Assembly: GCF_002007105.1 (NCBI RefSeq)
Contig: NZ_MVBC01000005.1
Coordinates: 62,001 to 126,000 of the forward strand
From: Hymenobacter sp. CRA2
GTDB lineage: Bacteria; Bacteroidota; Bacteroidia; Cytophagales; Hymenobacteraceae
Direction of reading: 5' to 3'
DNA: 64,000 bases
This document shows positions 1-9,058 of this stretch, in pieces (the stretch's first letter is position 1; the number at the start of each line of letters is the position of its first letter). The translations under genes and the position numbers were made by a program. The notes below the pieces were generated by a model, which saw only the letters and a program-made list of their open reading frames with translations, was not told the DNA's origin and did no database searches.

Positions 1-626
1 ATCAGGTAGTAGATGTGGCTGAGGCCCTGCCCGCCGAGTTTCAGCGCGGCTACGTGGCCTTTGCCATCGGGGCGCAGCACGCCACCAAGCGCCTGCCGGT
101 GGAGCGCATCATCGAGCTGTGCGCGCAGCTGCGGCGGCCGGTGGTGCTACTCGGCGGGCCCGAGGACGAAAGCACCGGCCACGTGGTGGAACTGCACTTC
201 GAGCAGGTGCCGGCCGAGGCGGAGTCGCCGGGCGTCACGCCGCTGGCCTTGTCGCCGCGGGCGCACTACTACGATAAGAACGCCCTGCCGCCGTCGCGTA
301 CGCTTATCTACAACGCCTGCGGCCGGTTTTCGCTGCATCAATCGGCTTCGTTGGTGCAGCAGGCACAGCTGGTCGTCAGCCACGACACCGGGCTGATGCA
401 CATTGCGGCGGCCTTCCGCAAGGAAATTTTCAGCGTGTGGGGCAACACCATCCCGGAATTCGGCATGTACCCGTACCGCACCGAGTTCCGGGCTTTGCAG
501 GTGGAAGGGCTGGCCTGCCGGCCCTGCTCCAAAATCGGCTACGATAAGTGCCCGCAGGGCCACTTTCGCTGCATGCGCGACATCCGCTTCGACCTGGACC
601 TGACGCCTTCCCGCGACGCCCGCTAA
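1..626 (+). CDS. glycosyltransferase family 9 protein, C-terminal part (5' end outside window)
   Basis: The reading frame is open to the first base of the window, so the N-terminal half is missing and about 207 residues remain. The visible part fits the C-terminal nucleotide-sugar-binding domain of family 9 (heptosyltransferase-like) glycosyltransferases: an RLP/ERI helix after a GAQHATKR segment, then VVSHDTGLMHIAAAF, the family's conserved donor-binding loop. Such enzymes transfer a sugar onto lipopolysaccharide or another envelope glycan at the inner face of the cytoplasmic membrane. The acceptor cannot be told from this fragment. The C-terminus carries a Cys-rich segment (CRPCSKIGYDKCPQGHFRCM) that may bind metal. 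The gene ends 38 bp before a convergent DUF2695 gene. Confidence 0.85.
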   Translation, partial: QVVDVAEALPAEFQRGYVAFAIGAQHATKRLPVERIIELCAQLRRPVVLLGGPEDESTGHVVELHFEQVPAEAESPGVTPLALSPRAHYYDKNALPPSRTLIYNACGRFSLHQSASLVQQAQLVVSHDTGLMHIAAAFRKEIFSVWGNTIPEFGMYPYRTEFRALQVEGLACRPCSKIGYDKCPQGHFRCMRDIRFDLDLTPSRDAR

Positions 627-663
627 GTAGCCGCAAGCCCGCTGCTACGGTACGGTGCCAGCG

Positions 664-972
664 CTACAGAATGCCGGCGTACTGCTCCTGGACTTTGGCC
701 CGCACGGCGCAGTCGCAGCGGCCGCCGTGGCGGGAAAGGAACTGCCGCAGCGGCTCGAAGGCCACGCCCTGAGCGGCGGCAAAACAGCGCGTATGGCCCA
801 GCGTATCATCGCAGCTATGGGTGCTGAGGCGCTGGTCGAGGTAGTCAAACAGCTCGGCCAGCTGCTCGGTGGTCAGCGGCAGATTGGCCAGCAGGGCGGC
901 GCGCTGTGGCTGACGAAGTAAAGGCGAAAGGGTAGGCCGGCGAGGATGTTCAGTAGCGGCGAGCATAGGCAA
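664..972 (-). CDS. DUF2695 domain protein
   Basis: This is a 102-residue protein. The C-terminal half has the DUF2695 pattern: CDDTLGHTRCFAAAQG, then a helix, then GGRCDCAVRAKVQE. The cysteines could bind metal, but the role of the family is unknown. The ATG at 972 was chosen; a second Met lies two codons downstream. It converges with the glycosyltransferase on the other strand and is divergent from OsmC. Identification rests on the characteristic Cys and His arrangement only. Confidence 0.75.
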   Translation of the reverse strand: MPMLAATEHPRRPTLSPLLRQPQRAALLANLPLTTEQLAELFDYLDQRLSTHSCDDTLGHTRCFAAAQGVAFEPLRQFLSRHGGRCDCAVRAKVQEQYAGIL

Positions 973-1132
973 GGGAGTAAGCTTCAGGGGTAAGTTAAGC
1001 AGTTGAGCTTTACCAAGCTAGTGGGCCGCAGGAGGCCGCGCAACTTTATCCACCCATCCGCCGCACAAACCAGCCGCATTGGCTACCTTTTCGGTCTTGC
1101 TGCCACCCACACCTCTCGCTTAATCTTCACCT

Positions 1133-1606
1133 ATGGAAGCTGCTACCACTGCCCCCGCGCCGTACACCGTGCTGGTGCGCGTTGGCCCCGATGCCTTGAT
1201 GGCCGACGTACAGGCCGGACGCCACACCTACATCATCGACGAGCCCCTCGGCGTGGGCGGTCAGGACCGCGGCCCCACGCCCTACGACCTGCTGCTCTCC
1301 GCCCTCGGGGCCTGTACCGCCATTACGCTGCGCCTCTACGCCACCCAGAAAAACTGGCCGCTCGACGGCATCGAAGTGCGCCTGCGCCACCAGCGGGTAC
1401 ACGTGCAGGACTGCCAGGCCTGCGAAGCTGCCGATGCGCGGCTGGACGAAATTCACAAGGAGCTACGCCTGCTCGGCGACTTGAGCGAAGCGCAACGGCA
1501 GCGGCTGGAGCAGATTTCGCAGAAGTGCCCCGTGCAGAAAACCCTGCTGGCCGGCGTGCGCATCAGCACCCGGCTGCTGCCCGCCGAAGAATCATTTCCC
1601 GCCTGA
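1133..1606 (+). CDS. OsmC family peroxidase-like protein
   Basis: A 157-residue OsmC/Ohr superfamily protein. The two redox cysteines of the family are visible: C61 in SALGACTAITLRLYA at the start of the central helix, and C132 in KCPVQKTL. Family members reduce organic or other hydroperoxides in the cytoplasm with thiol reductants. The TPYDLLLSALGAC segment is closer to the OsmC/YhfA branch than to Ohr. It starts a compact set of three plus-strand genes (gaps of 13 and 9 bp) that continues with two small zinc-binding proteins, so the three are probably co-transcribed. The ATG gives the usual family length. Confidence 0.9.
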   Translation: MEAATTAPAPYTVLVRVGPDALMADVQAGRHTYIIDEPLGVGGQDRGPTPYDLLLSALGACTAITLRLYATQKNWPLDGIEVRLRHQRVHVQDCQACEAADARLDEIHKELRLLGDLSEAQRQRLEQISQKCPVQKTLLAGVRISTRLLPAEESFPA

Positions 1607-1619
1607 CACTGCCGTAGCT

Positions 1620-1889
1620 ATGCAGCGCAAACTCTGCTCCCATCTCGCCGCCCTCAACCACGTCACGCCCGCCGCCGAGTACGCCTGCGCCGAATGTATC
1701 GCCCAGGGCGACACCTGGGTGCACCTGCGCGTGTGCCAGGAGTGTGGCCACGTCGGCTGCTGCGACGACTCCAAGAACAAGCACGCCACCCGGCACTACC
1801 ACGCTACCCAGCACCCGGTCATTGCTTCCGCCGAACCCGGCGAAAGGTGGCTCTGGTGCTTCGCCGACCAGTCATTTGCCGAGTACTAA
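1620..1889 (+). CDS. UBP-type zinc finger domain protein
   Basis: An 89-residue protein that consists almost wholly of a UBP-type (ZnF-UBP) zinc finger: C-x(18)-C-x2-C, then VCQECGHVGCCDD, then HATRHYHATQHPV, with Cys and His spacing as in the family. In eukaryotes this fold binds ubiquitin C-termini. Bacterial stand-alone copies have no proven partner. It lies 13 bp after the OsmC gene and 9 bp before another zinc-ribbon gene. Fold is confident, function unknown. Confidence 0.88.
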   Translation: MQRKLCSHLAALNHVTPAAEYACAECIAQGDTWVHLRVCQECGHVGCCDDSKNKHATRHYHATQHPVIASAEPGERWLWCFADQSFAEY

Positions 1890-1898
1890 GCTGCCGCG

Positions 1899-2303
1899 AT
1901 GAAAATCCTGTGGTGCTGGCGCTGCCAGCAGGATATGCCCATGCTGGAGCCCGCCGAGTTTCGGCTGATGATACGGGCCAGGGAAGAAGGCATGGGGCTG
2001 GTGGAGCAGGAGCGGTTGAGACGCGGCGGGTCTGCGTTGGCTCCCCTGGCGCTGGAGGGCCTGGCCGAACGTTTTCGGCCCATGCTGGAAATGTACCGCC
2101 TGCTGACTGGCTTCGAGGAAACCAACCCCAACGCCGTGTACCACCATAGCACAGCCCAGTTCGGCCCGCCCTGCCCGCAGTGTCACAAGCCGCTGCGCAC
2201 ACCGCAGGCCCGCTACTGCCCGCAGTGCGGTTTCGGCAAAGACGACATGAGTGCCGATCCGCGGCCGTTGCTCCTAAAACGGCCCGATTTGTTCAGGGAA
2301 TAA
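1899..2303 (+). CDS. hypothetical protein with terminal zinc ribbons
   Basis: A 134-residue protein with a CWRCQQDMPML motif at the N-terminus and a double CxxC ribbon (CPQCHKPL...CPQCGFG) near residues 99-118. The middle is helical and Arg/Glu-rich. The Cys pairs predict structural zinc. No catalytic motif is visible. It is the last gene of the OsmC operon and is followed at once by a strong bidirectional terminator. Similar small 'zinc ribbon' proteins occur in other Bacteroidota, but I do not recognise a named family. Confidence 0.75.
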   Translation: MKILWCWRCQQDMPMLEPAEFRLMIRAREEGMGLVEQERLRRGGSALAPLALEGLAERFRPMLEMYRLLTGFEETNPNAVYHHSTAQFGPPCPQCHKPLRTPQARYCPQCGFGKDDMSADPRPLLLKRPDLFRE

Positions 2304-2338
2304 AAAAGGTCCGTCAAATGAAATGACGGACCTTTTTT
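2302..2338. terminator. bidirectional intrinsic terminator
   Basis: A 15-bp perfect stem (AAAAAAGGTCCGTCA paired with its complement) around a 7-nt loop. There is a run of A on the left and a run of T on the right, so it can stop transcription of both the OsmC operon (+) and serS (-), which converge here. The left arm overlaps the last base of the upstream stop codon. Confidence 0.92.
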
Positions 2339-2354
2339 ATTCAAGCTAAGCTAT

Positions 2355-3635
2355 TTATTGTCCCAGCTGCTGAAATCCGCAATAGCGGTGCAGCACCTCG
2401 GGCAGCTTGATGGTACCATCAGGCTGCTGATTGTTTTCCATCAAGGCCGCCACGATGCGCGGCAGCGCCAGCGCCGAGCCGTTGAGCGTGTGCAGCAGCT
2501 GGGTTTTGTTGTTTTCGTCGCGGTAACGCAGTTTCAGGCGGTTGGCCTGGTAGGTTTCGAAGTTTGAGGCCGAGCTGACCTCCAACCAGCGCTGCTGCGC
2601 CGCCGACCACACTTCCAGGTCGTAGGTCAGGGCCGAGGTGAAGCCCATGTCGCCACCACAGAGGCGCAGCACGCGGTAGGGCAGACCCAGCTGCTGCAAG
2701 AGCCCTTCGATGTGGGCCACCATGCCGTCGAGAGCCGCGTAGCTGTCTTCGGGCTTGGCAATCTGCACGATTTCCACCTTGTCGAACTGGTGCAGGCGGT
2801 TCAGGCCGCGCACGTGGGCGCCCCAGGAGCCGGCCTCGCGGCGGAAGCAGGGCGTGTAGCCCGCGTTGCGGATGGGCAGGCGCTCCGTCGGGATGATTTC
2901 GTCGCGGTAGAGGTTGGTGATGGGCACCTCCGCCGTCGGAATCAGGTACAGGTCATCGGCCGTGGCGTGGTACATCTGGCCCTCCTTGTCGGGCAGCTGG
3001 CCGGTGCCGTAGCCCGACGCCTCGTTGATGAGAATCGGCGGCTGGATTTCGGTGTAGCCCGCGTCGATGGCCTGCTCCAGGAAGAAGTTGATGAGGGCGC
3101 GCTGCAGACGGGCGCCCTGGCCCTTGTACACGGGGAAACCGGCGCCGGTAATCTTGTTGCCCAGCTCGAAGTCGATGATATCGAGCTTCTTGATCAGCTC
3201 CCAGTGCGGCTGCGCGTCGGCAGGCAGCTCGGGCTTCTGGCCTACTTCGCGCACCACTTCGTTGTCGTCGGCCGAGCGGCCGGCAGGCACGCTCGCGTGC
3301 GGCACGTTCGGGATGCGGTACAGCGCGTCCTGCAGCTCCTTTTCGGTCTGCGTCAGCTCTTCGGCGGCGGCTTTGGTTTGCTGCTTCAGCTCCGCGGTGC
3401 GCACCTTCAGCGTCTCGGCGCCGGCCTTGTCGCCGCTCTTCATCAGCCCGCCGATCTGCTGCGCCAGCTTGTTGGCCTCGCCCTGCGCCGAGTCGTGCTC
3501 GGTTTGCAGCTGGCGGCGGCGCTGATCCAGGCTCAGGATGCGCTGCACCTCGGCTTCGGCATTGGGGAAATTCCTTTTCGCTAGGCCGGCCAGCACGCGG
3601 TCGGTTTGCTCCTTCAGAACGGAAACTTGCAGCAT
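2355..3635 (-). CDS. serS: serine--tRNA ligase
   Basis: SerRS charges tRNA-Ser in the cytoplasm. The 426-residue length is standard. The N-terminal long coiled-coil arm (about residues 25-110, Gln/Glu/Lys-rich) binds the tRNA variable arm. The class II catalytic core follows: motif 2 in CFRREAGSWGAHVRG and motif 3 in GSALALPRIVAALMENNQ. The start MLQVSVLKEQ at 3635 fits the family; a GTG/ATG start 18 bases upstream would add an unlikely MCFDCV. A TACTTTTG match to the -7 element lies at 3664-3671 on the minus strand, about 30 nt upstream of this start, which supports the choice. Confidence 0.96.
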   Translation of the reverse strand: MLQVSVLKEQTDRVLAGLAKRNFPNAEAEVQRILSLDQRRRQLQTEHDSAQGEANKLAQQIGGLMKSGDKAGAETLKVRTAELKQQTKAAAEELTQTEKELQDALYRIPNVPHASVPAGRSADDNEVVREVGQKPELPADAQPHWELIKKLDIIDFELGNKITGAGFPVYKGQGARLQRALINFFLEQAIDAGYTEIQPPILINEASGYGTGQLPDKEGQMYHATADDLYLIPTAEVPITNLYRDEIIPTERLPIRNAGYTPCFRREAGSWGAHVRGLNRLHQFDKVEIVQIAKPEDSYAALDGMVAHIEGLLQQLGLPYRVLRLCGGDMGFTSALTYDLEVWSAAQQRWLEVSSASNFETYQANRLKLRYRDENNKTQLLHTLNGSALALPRIVAALMENNQQPDGTIKLPEVLHRYCGFQQLGQ

Positions 3636-4167
3636 AACGCAGTCAAAACACAATGAAACGGGGCAAAAGTAGCGGTTTTCGCCCGTGCCCGGCAGTACGG
3701 GCCGCTACTCGTTGGGTTAGTCGCTCTTCCACTCGTAGCTGGTGGCATGCGCATCGGTCAGCTTATAATAGGGAATTCAGCAGGCGAGGTAAAGGCAAAA
3801 CACTCTGCAAAGCTGCGTATGCAGATGCGCCGCTAATGGGCCTGCTGGGCCGGGCTGAACTTTCCCCATCTGCGAATAGTTAAATTTCTGCCCGGCGTCC
3901 ATAAAAAAGCTGTATCCTATTGGGGCTTTTGGGCGTATTGCGTAACATTGCGGAAGCAAGCCGGCGCCCGAGGCCGGGCTTCGCCCCGAGCGAATCGCCC
4001 GAACCGTTTCAGTCCCAGCGCCCGGACCCTCTACCTGTTTTGCCACTCTGCCCGCGCGTCAGCGCTGCGTTACCGTTGGGTTGTGTGTCGTGGCGGCCTG
4101 CATAGGCTGGGCCACGGCGGCCGTTGCCGGGCATCTCCACCCCGATTTTCCCTCCCCGTACCTCTTT
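3636..4167. other. 532-bp intergenic region between serS and rho
   Basis: Divergent upstream region of serS (-) and rho (+). The only element I can support is the serS -7 box, TACTTTTG on the minus strand at 3664-3671. The rho-proximal 250 bp is GC-rich and could be a long rho leader, as rho genes are often autoregulated, but no specific hairpin or attenuator was identified. The short ORFs here have no recognisable protein features. Confidence 0.5.
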
Positions 4168-6393
4168 ATGTACACTATTGACGAGCTCAAGGACCGGTTG
4201 TTGTCCGAGCTGAAGGAAATTGCCGAATCCTTGAACGTGGGCAATTTCCGCCGCCTGAGCAAGCAGGACTTGATTTATAAGATTCTGGATCAGCAGGCCA
4301 TTACGCCGCTCGATAAACTGCCCAGCAAGCGCGATACCACCGAAAACGAAGCCCCTGTCGCCGCTCCCGCGGCCGAAGCGCCAGCGGCCCCGGCGGCACC
4401 AGCCCGCCCCGAGCGCCGCACCAGCCGCAACGGCGTAGCGAAAGCCGCTGCCGCCGCTGCTCCGGCTGCTGCGGTGGTAGCCGAAGCCCCAGTGGCCGTG
4501 GCCGAAGAAGCCCCGGCTGCGCCCGCCGCCCCTGCTACCAATGGCCGCACCCCGCGCGGCGGCCAACGCCCTGCCCGTGGCAGCCGCAACGCCGCTCCGG
4601 TGGCTGCCGCTGAAGTTGCCGAGGCTCCTGTAGCCGAAGTAGCTACTCCCGTACTGGATGTGCCCGCGCCGCTACAGGAAGCGGTAGCGCCGCCCGTGGA
4701 AGCCCCGGCGCCGCGTCCGGCCGAAGAGGTACCCCGCCCGGTGCGCTTCGTAGTGCCGCAGCCCGGCCGCGAGCCGCGTGAAATCCGGCCCGCTGACTAC
4801 CGCCGCGACGCCCCACGGCCCGACCGCAACCGTCCGCAGGAAGGTGCACAGGGCGTAGCTACTCCGCCCGCACCGCGCCCGAACCCCGATGCCCCGCGCA
4901 TTATCGTGCCCCAGCCGCCCCGCGAAGAGCGGGAGGTGCGCGACGGGCGGGAGCCCCGCGAAAACCGGGACGGCCGCGACCTGCGCCGCGACGAGCCGCG
5001 CCGCAACGATGAGCAACGCCGCCCGGATGAGCCCCGCCGGGAAGAAGTGCGCCGCGATGAGCTGCGTCGGGACGAGCCGCGCCGCGAGGAACTGCGCCGT
5101 GACGAACCCCGCCGCGGCGACGAGCAGCGCCGGGAAGGCCGCGAGGAAGGCCGCCGCGATGAGCAACGAGGCGACCGGTTCAACCGCGACCGTGACCGGC
5201 AGCAGCCGCGCCCGGCCGGCGAGCAGCAGCCGCAGCAACAGCAGCGCGCCCCGCAGGCGCCCCGCGTGGATTCGTTGGAAATCACCATTCCGAGCGAAGG
5301 CGCCCTGGAAATGATGCCCGACGGTGGCTACGGCTTCCTCCGCTCGCCTTACTACAACTACCTCGCCTCGCCCGACGACATTTACGTGTCGCCGCAGCAG
5401 GTGAAGCAGTACTCCTTGAAGGCCGGCGACACGGTGAAGTGCACGGTGCGTCCGCCCAAAGAAGGCGAAAAGTACTACGCGCTGGTGTCGGTGGAGAACA
5501 TCAACGGCCGCTCGGTGGAAGATGTGCGCGACCGGATTTCCTTCTCGCACCTCACGCCGCTCTTCGCCGATGAGCGCCTGAAGCTCACCACCACGCCCAA
5601 CCAGCTCAGCACGCGTATTCTTGACCTGTTTGCTCCCATCGGCAAGGGGCAGCGCGGCCTGATCGTGGCCCAGCCCAAGGTGGGCAAAACGGTGCTGCTG
5701 CAGGAAATTGCCAACTCCATCGCCGAAAACCACCCCGAGGTGTACCTGATGATTCTGCTCATCGACGAACGCCCCGAGGAAGTAACCGAGATGCAGCGCA
5801 CGGTGAAAGCCGAGGTGCTCAGCTCGACCTTCGACGAAACGGCCGACCGCCACGTGAAAATCGCCGCCATGGCGCTGGACAAGGCCAAGCGCTTGGTGGA
5901 ATGCGGCCACGACGTGGTCATTCTGCTCGACTCCATCACCCGCCTGGCCCGCGCCTACAACACGGTGCAGCCTTCGTCGAGCCGCATCCTGTCGGGTGGT
6001 ATCGACGCCGGCGCGCTGCAGAAGCCCAAGCGCTTCTTCGGGGCGGCCCGCAACGTGGAAAATGGCGGCTCGCTGACCATCATTGCGACGGCGCTGATTG
6101 ACACGGGCTCGAAGATGGACGAGGTTATCTTCGAAGAATTCAAGGGCACCGGCAACATGGAACTGGTGCTGGATCGGAAGCTGGCCAACAAGCGCATTTT
6201 CCCGGCCATCGATGTGCCGGCTTCGGGCACGCGCCGCGAAGACCTGCTCATGGGCAAGGACGAGCTGAGCCGTACTTGGGTACTGCGCAAGTTCATGTCC
6301 GACATGTCGGCCACCGAGGCCATGGAGTTCCTCAAGGACCGCATGAAGGGCACCCGCGACAACCTGGAATTCCTGGTGTCGATGAACGGCTAA
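4168..6393 (+). CDS. rho: transcription termination factor Rho with long disordered insert
   Basis: Rho is the hexameric RNA helicase that ends transcription. An N-terminal SAP-like Rho_N segment ([20 protein letters not shown]) is followed by about 320 low-complexity residues (about 45-368): first Ala/Pro/Glu-rich, then an Arg/Asp/Glu block (about 255-350) of DEPRR- and EELRRD-type repeats, then a Gln/Pro stretch. The conserved body starts near residue 370 with the cold-shock RNA-binding fold ([18 protein letters not shown]). Walker A (QPKVGKT) is near 502-509 and Walker B ([11 protein letters not shown]) near 582. Total 741 residues against about 420 in E. coli. ATG 4168 was chosen because MYTIDELKD is the canonical N-terminus. 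A strong terminator follows. Confidence 0.97.
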   Translation: MYTIDELKDRLLSELKEIAESLNVGNFRRLSKQDLIYKILDQQAITPLDKLPSKRDTTENEAPVAAPAAEAPAAPAAPARPERRTSRNGVAKAAAAAAPAAAVVAEAPVAVAEEAPAAPAAPATNGRTPRGGQRPARGSRNAAPVAAAEVAEAPVAEVATPVLDVPAPLQEAVAPPVEAPAPRPAEEVPRPVRFVVPQPGREPREIRPADYRRDAPRPDRNRPQEGAQGVATPPAPRPNPDAPRIIVPQPPREEREVRDGREPRENRDGRDLRRDEPRRNDEQRRPDEPRREEVRRDELRRDEPRREELRRDEPRRGDEQRREGREEGRRDEQRGDRFNRDRDRQQPRPAGEQQPQQQQRAPQAPRVDSLEITIPSEGALEMMPDGGYGFLRSPYYNYLASPDDIYVSPQQVKQYSLKAGDTVKCTVRPPKEGEKYYALVSVENINGRSVEDVRDRISFSHLTPLFADERLKLTTTPNQLSTRILDLFAPIGKGQRGLIVAQPKVGKTVLLQEIANSIAENHPEVYLMILLIDERPEEVTEMQRTVKAEVLSSTFDETADRHVKIAAMALDKAKRLVECGHDVVILLDSITRLARAYNTVQPSSSRILSGGIDAGALQKPKRFFGAARNVENGGSLTIIATALIDTGSKMDEVIFEEFKGTGNMELVLDRKLANKRIFPAIDVPASGTRREDLLMGKDELSRTWVLRKFMSDMSATEAMEFLKDRMKGTRDNLEFLVSMNG

Positions 6394-6414
6394 TCAACCG
6401 CACGTTCTACAAGC

Positions 6415-6456
6415 CAACGGCCCGCCGGACAATGCTGTCCGGCGGGCCGTTGTGTT
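6415..6456 (+). terminator. rho terminator
   Basis: A perfect 16-bp stem (CAACGGCCCGCCGGAC and its complement) with a 6-nt loop AATGCT, then TGTTTT, 22 bp after the rho stop codon. Confidence 0.88.
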
Positions 6457-6755
6457 TTCCGGGTGATGATCAGGCGGTGGCTGTGCCTTGGTCGCTGCGT
6501 CGTGGCGGTTGCCACAAGTAAGTGCAGCCGCACAACCAGCGAAGCCGCAGAGAATCAAGTGATGGTTAATGGAGGTAGGTGCTAGCTTGATAGAGCTAAG
6601 TTGGCCAGTGAAAAGTTAACGGTAGAATAGTGAAGCTTTATGGTTGATAAATAATATTGATTGTTGTTGGTCTAATTCCACCCGGCCTGTCTGTTGCCAA
6701 GCAGACCGTACTTTCGCAGGCCGACACTACCCTTCGTCGTTTACCATTGCCTGCT
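6457..6755. other. intergenic region, no gene found
   Basis: About 300 bp between the rho terminator and the DsbA-family gene. The second half is AT-richer than its surroundings and must hold the promoter of the downstream gene. The best -7-like octamer, TACTTTCG near 6709, has one mismatch to TAnnTTTG and no TTG at the right distance. Nothing else is visible. Confidence 0.4.
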
Positions 6756-7436
6756 ATGTCTGCCACTGCTGCCGTTCAACTGCTCTACATTTTCGATCCG
6801 CTATGCGGCTGGTGTTACGGCACCGGGGCCGTTAGCGAGCGGCTGGCCGAGGAATACGCCGACCGGGTGCCCACCACGGTACTGAGCGGCGGCATGGTGA
6901 CGGGGCCGGACGTGCAACCCATCCGCAACGTGTGGGAATTCGTGAGCCAGGCTTCGCAGCAGGTAACCGAGGTAACGGGCGTAGCGTTTGGCGACGCGTA
7001 CCGGCGCCTAGGCGAAGAAGGCAGCTACATCAGCAACTCCGAGCCGCCGAGCCGCGCGCTGATGGTGTTCAAGCAACTCGACCCGCTGAACCGCGAGGCC
7101 GCCTTTGCTCATGCCTTGCAGCGGGCGCATTTCGTAGAAGGCCGCGACCTGAACGCGCCCGAAACCTATACCGAACTGGCCCGGCAGTTTAGCCTCGACC
7201 CCGAGGAGTTTCTGCGCTGGTGGGACAACGACGCCAGCCGGCAGGCCACGCAGCAGGAGTTTGAGGTGGTGCGTCAGCTCGGCGTGCAGGGTTTTCCCAC
7301 GCTCATCCTCGTGCACGGCCAGGATGGCTACGTGCTGGCGCGCGGCTACCAGCCCTACGAGGCGCTGAAAGCCGGCCTGGAGCAACTGTTGCAGGAAACG
7401 GCCGCACCCGGCGCGGCGCCCCAGCCTCAAGCCTAA
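6756..7436 (+). CDS. DsbA family thioredoxin-fold protein
   Basis: A 226-residue protein of the DsbA/FrnE-type thiol oxidoreductase group. The active site DPLCGWCYG carries C17 and C20, followed by a helical insertion and the cis-Pro strand QGFPTLILV. No signal peptide is present at this start, so it is likely cytoplasmic, as for FrnE-like disulfide isomerases. The start at MSATAAVQLLYIFD is preferred to an upstream in-frame ATG at 6657, which would add about 33 residues without family character. It converges on a lipoprotein gene with only 14 bp between the stop codons. Confidence 0.9.
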   Translation: MSATAAVQLLYIFDPLCGWCYGTGAVSERLAEEYADRVPTTVLSGGMVTGPDVQPIRNVWEFVSQASQQVTEVTGVAFGDAYRRLGEEGSYISNSEPPSRALMVFKQLDPLNREAAFAHALQRAHFVEGRDLNAPETYTELARQFSLDPEEFLRWWDNDASRQATQQEFEVVRQLGVQGFPTLILVHGQDGYVLARGYQPYEALKAGLEQLLQETAAPGAAPQPQA

Positions 7437-7450
7437 ACGGTCTGCCGCGC

Positions 7451-8089
7451 CTACCCGCCGAAGCCGCCGATGCGCACCACCTGCCTGCGCAGCGGCGACC
7501 AGGCAATGCGGCGGCCGTCTTCCTTGCCCACCAGGTACTGAAAGCTCACGGTACCGTTGCGCTTGCGTAGATCGTCCCACACCACCCGGTCGACGGTGCC
7601 CGGCTGGTAGGTGGCTTTGGGGTCGATGGCCGGCTGGTGGAAGTTCTTGGGAGCGAAGAATTCGCCCATGCGTCGGCGTAGGAAGGCTTCACGTTCCTGC
7701 CGGGTAGCGTCGGGTTTGTTCATCTCGTACACCATGGAGGCTTCCAAATCAGCCGAGCTCAGGGCTTCGCGGAAGATGACGGTGCCATCGGCCGCGGTAA
7801 TGGTGAACGTGGCCTCGCCGCCGAGCAGCGAGTCGCCGCGCAGCACCAGCTGAAACAGATCGGGAGCGGAAGGAGAGGAGAATAAGTGGCGGGTGCGCAC
7901 GGCCTTGAGCGTGTCGGAGTGCACATTGGTGGCCGAGGCCGCCGTGGTGTCCATGGGCGCCAGGGGAGGGGCGTCGCTGGAATCGGTAGCGGCCGAAGGC
8001 GGGCCGGCACTACGGTCGGTAGAAGGCGTGGAACAGGCCGTCAGCAGAGCGGCTGTGAGCAAGAAGGGGGCAAAGCGGCATACTTTCAT
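7451..8089 (-). CDS. putative lipoprotein of unknown function
   Basis: A 212-residue protein with a lipoprotein signal peptide: MKVCRFAPFLLTAALLTACS, lipobox LTAC with the lipidated Cys at 19. A Ser/Ala/Pro/Asp-rich linker follows to about residue 60, then a globular domain with several beta strands (DLFQLVLRGDSLL, ATFTITAADGTVIF) and a basic, Gly-ending C-terminus. No family was recognised. The start was chosen at the signal peptide; the frame stays open for 137 more codons upstream, but that part is an antisense-type shadow of the UbiA gene. Confidence 0.8.
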   Translation of the reverse strand: MKVCRFAPFLLTAALLTACSTPSTDRSAGPPSAATDSSDAPPLAPMDTTAASATNVHSDTLKAVRTRHLFSSPSAPDLFQLVLRGDSLLGGEATFTITAADGTVIFREALSSADLEASMVYEMNKPDATRQEREAFLRRRMGEFFAPKNFHQPAIDPKATYQPGTVDRVVWDDLRKRNGTVSFQYLVGKEDGRRIAWSPLRRQVVRIGGFGG

Positions 8090-8139
8090 AGCGAAACTGT
8101 ACGCGGCCAAACCGGCGAGTGTTGAGCTGGCAACCGGCC

Positions 8140-9027
8140 TCAGTAGCGCCAGTGGCGCAGGGCCAGCATCAGAATAAACGCCGCGCTCAGGCATAGGGAC
8201 GATACCTGATTCATGCGCATGGTGCGCCGAAAATCGGCGGCGGCCGGCGCTTCCCACACCTGCCACACCCAGCGGGTAAACAGCGCTACCACGGGCAGGG
8301 TGGCCACGGCAAATACGGCCAGAAACAACAGTTCCCGGCGCAGCCAGTAAGCATAGCCAAGCACCAGCGCCCCGGTCAGCAGCCCCAGGCCGGCAAACAG
8401 GAAGGTGCCCCGCACGCCCAGCAGCAGGCTCAGCGTCTGGTCGCCGCGCTGCCGGTCTTCCTGGTGCTGGTACACCTGCGTGAGCGGGTACGAGCCGCAC
8501 AGGAACAGGCTGCTGACCCCGGCCACCAGCAGGTTAGCCGGGGCGAGGATTTCGTCGGGGGCGCCGCCGGCCCCCACCTGCGTCATCAGAAAGGTAAACG
8601 CACCCTGAAACAGCACCACCACCAGCGTGCTGATGACGGGGTACTTCTTGAGGCGAATCCGCTCGTAGCTGTAGGCTTTCGAGACAAGCAGGTACACGGC
8701 CAGCAGGCCCGCAAACGGCAGCGACACCAGCGCGGCGCCGAGCACGGCCAGCCCATCGAAGAGCAGTACCAGGTGCCACAGCTCGCGCGTGACCTGGGGC
8801 GGGCGCTCCAGGCCGCCGATGCTGCCCTCGTCGCGGTCGAACCAGGAGTTGTACCCGTTGGAGGCGGGGTAGGCCAGCAGGTGCAGCACCACGAACACAC
8901 CCGCCGCCTGCCCCACCGAAAACGGCCCGCGCAACGCACTCAGCGCAAACCAGTACACCGGCATCAGGTACACCGAGAACGGAATGCGCAGCAGCGGCAG
9001 GGCGCGGCGGTAAGCGGGCAGGAGCAT
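8140..9027 (-). CDS. UbiA family prenyltransferase
   Basis: A 295-residue polytopic membrane protein with about eight hydrophobic segments. It carries both polar signature loops of the UbiA superfamily: NSWFDRDEGSIGG after helix 2, and YQHQEDRQRGDQTL after helix 6. These loops bind the Mg-diphosphate of an isoprenyl donor, and the enzyme attaches the prenyl chain to an aromatic or quinone-like acceptor. The acceptor is unknown. The adjacent upstream gene (31 bp away, same strand) is a membrane-associated methyltransferase, a partnership typical of lipid-soluble aromatic or polyketide tailoring. Confidence 0.88.
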   Translation of the reverse strand: MLLPAYRRALPLLRIPFSVYLMPVYWFALSALRGPFSVGQAAGVFVVLHLLAYPASNGYNSWFDRDEGSIGGLERPPQVTRELWHLVLLFDGLAVLGAALVSLPFAGLLAVYLLVSKAYSYERIRLKKYPVISTLVVVLFQGAFTFLMTQVGAGGAPDEILAPANLLVAGVSSLFLCGSYPLTQVYQHQEDRQRGDQTLSLLLGVRGTFLFAGLGLLTGALVLGYAYWLRRELLFLAVFAVATLPVVALFTRWVWQVWEAPAAADFRRTMRMNQVSSLCLSAAFILMLALRHWRY

Positions 9028-9058
9028 GGCGTAAATGTAGCGGACGCGTAGGCTTACG

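Noticed and set aside
2712-3584. Open frame of 290 codons opposite serS
   Set aside because: Antisense shadow of a well conserved tRNA synthetase.
3636-4167. tRNA or riboswitch in the serS-rho spacer
   Set aside because: No cloverleaf, T-loop sequence or conserved riboswitch core could be found by eye.
4672-5910. Open frame of 412 codons opposite rho
   Set aside because: Antisense shadow; repeats mirror the Rho low-complexity block.
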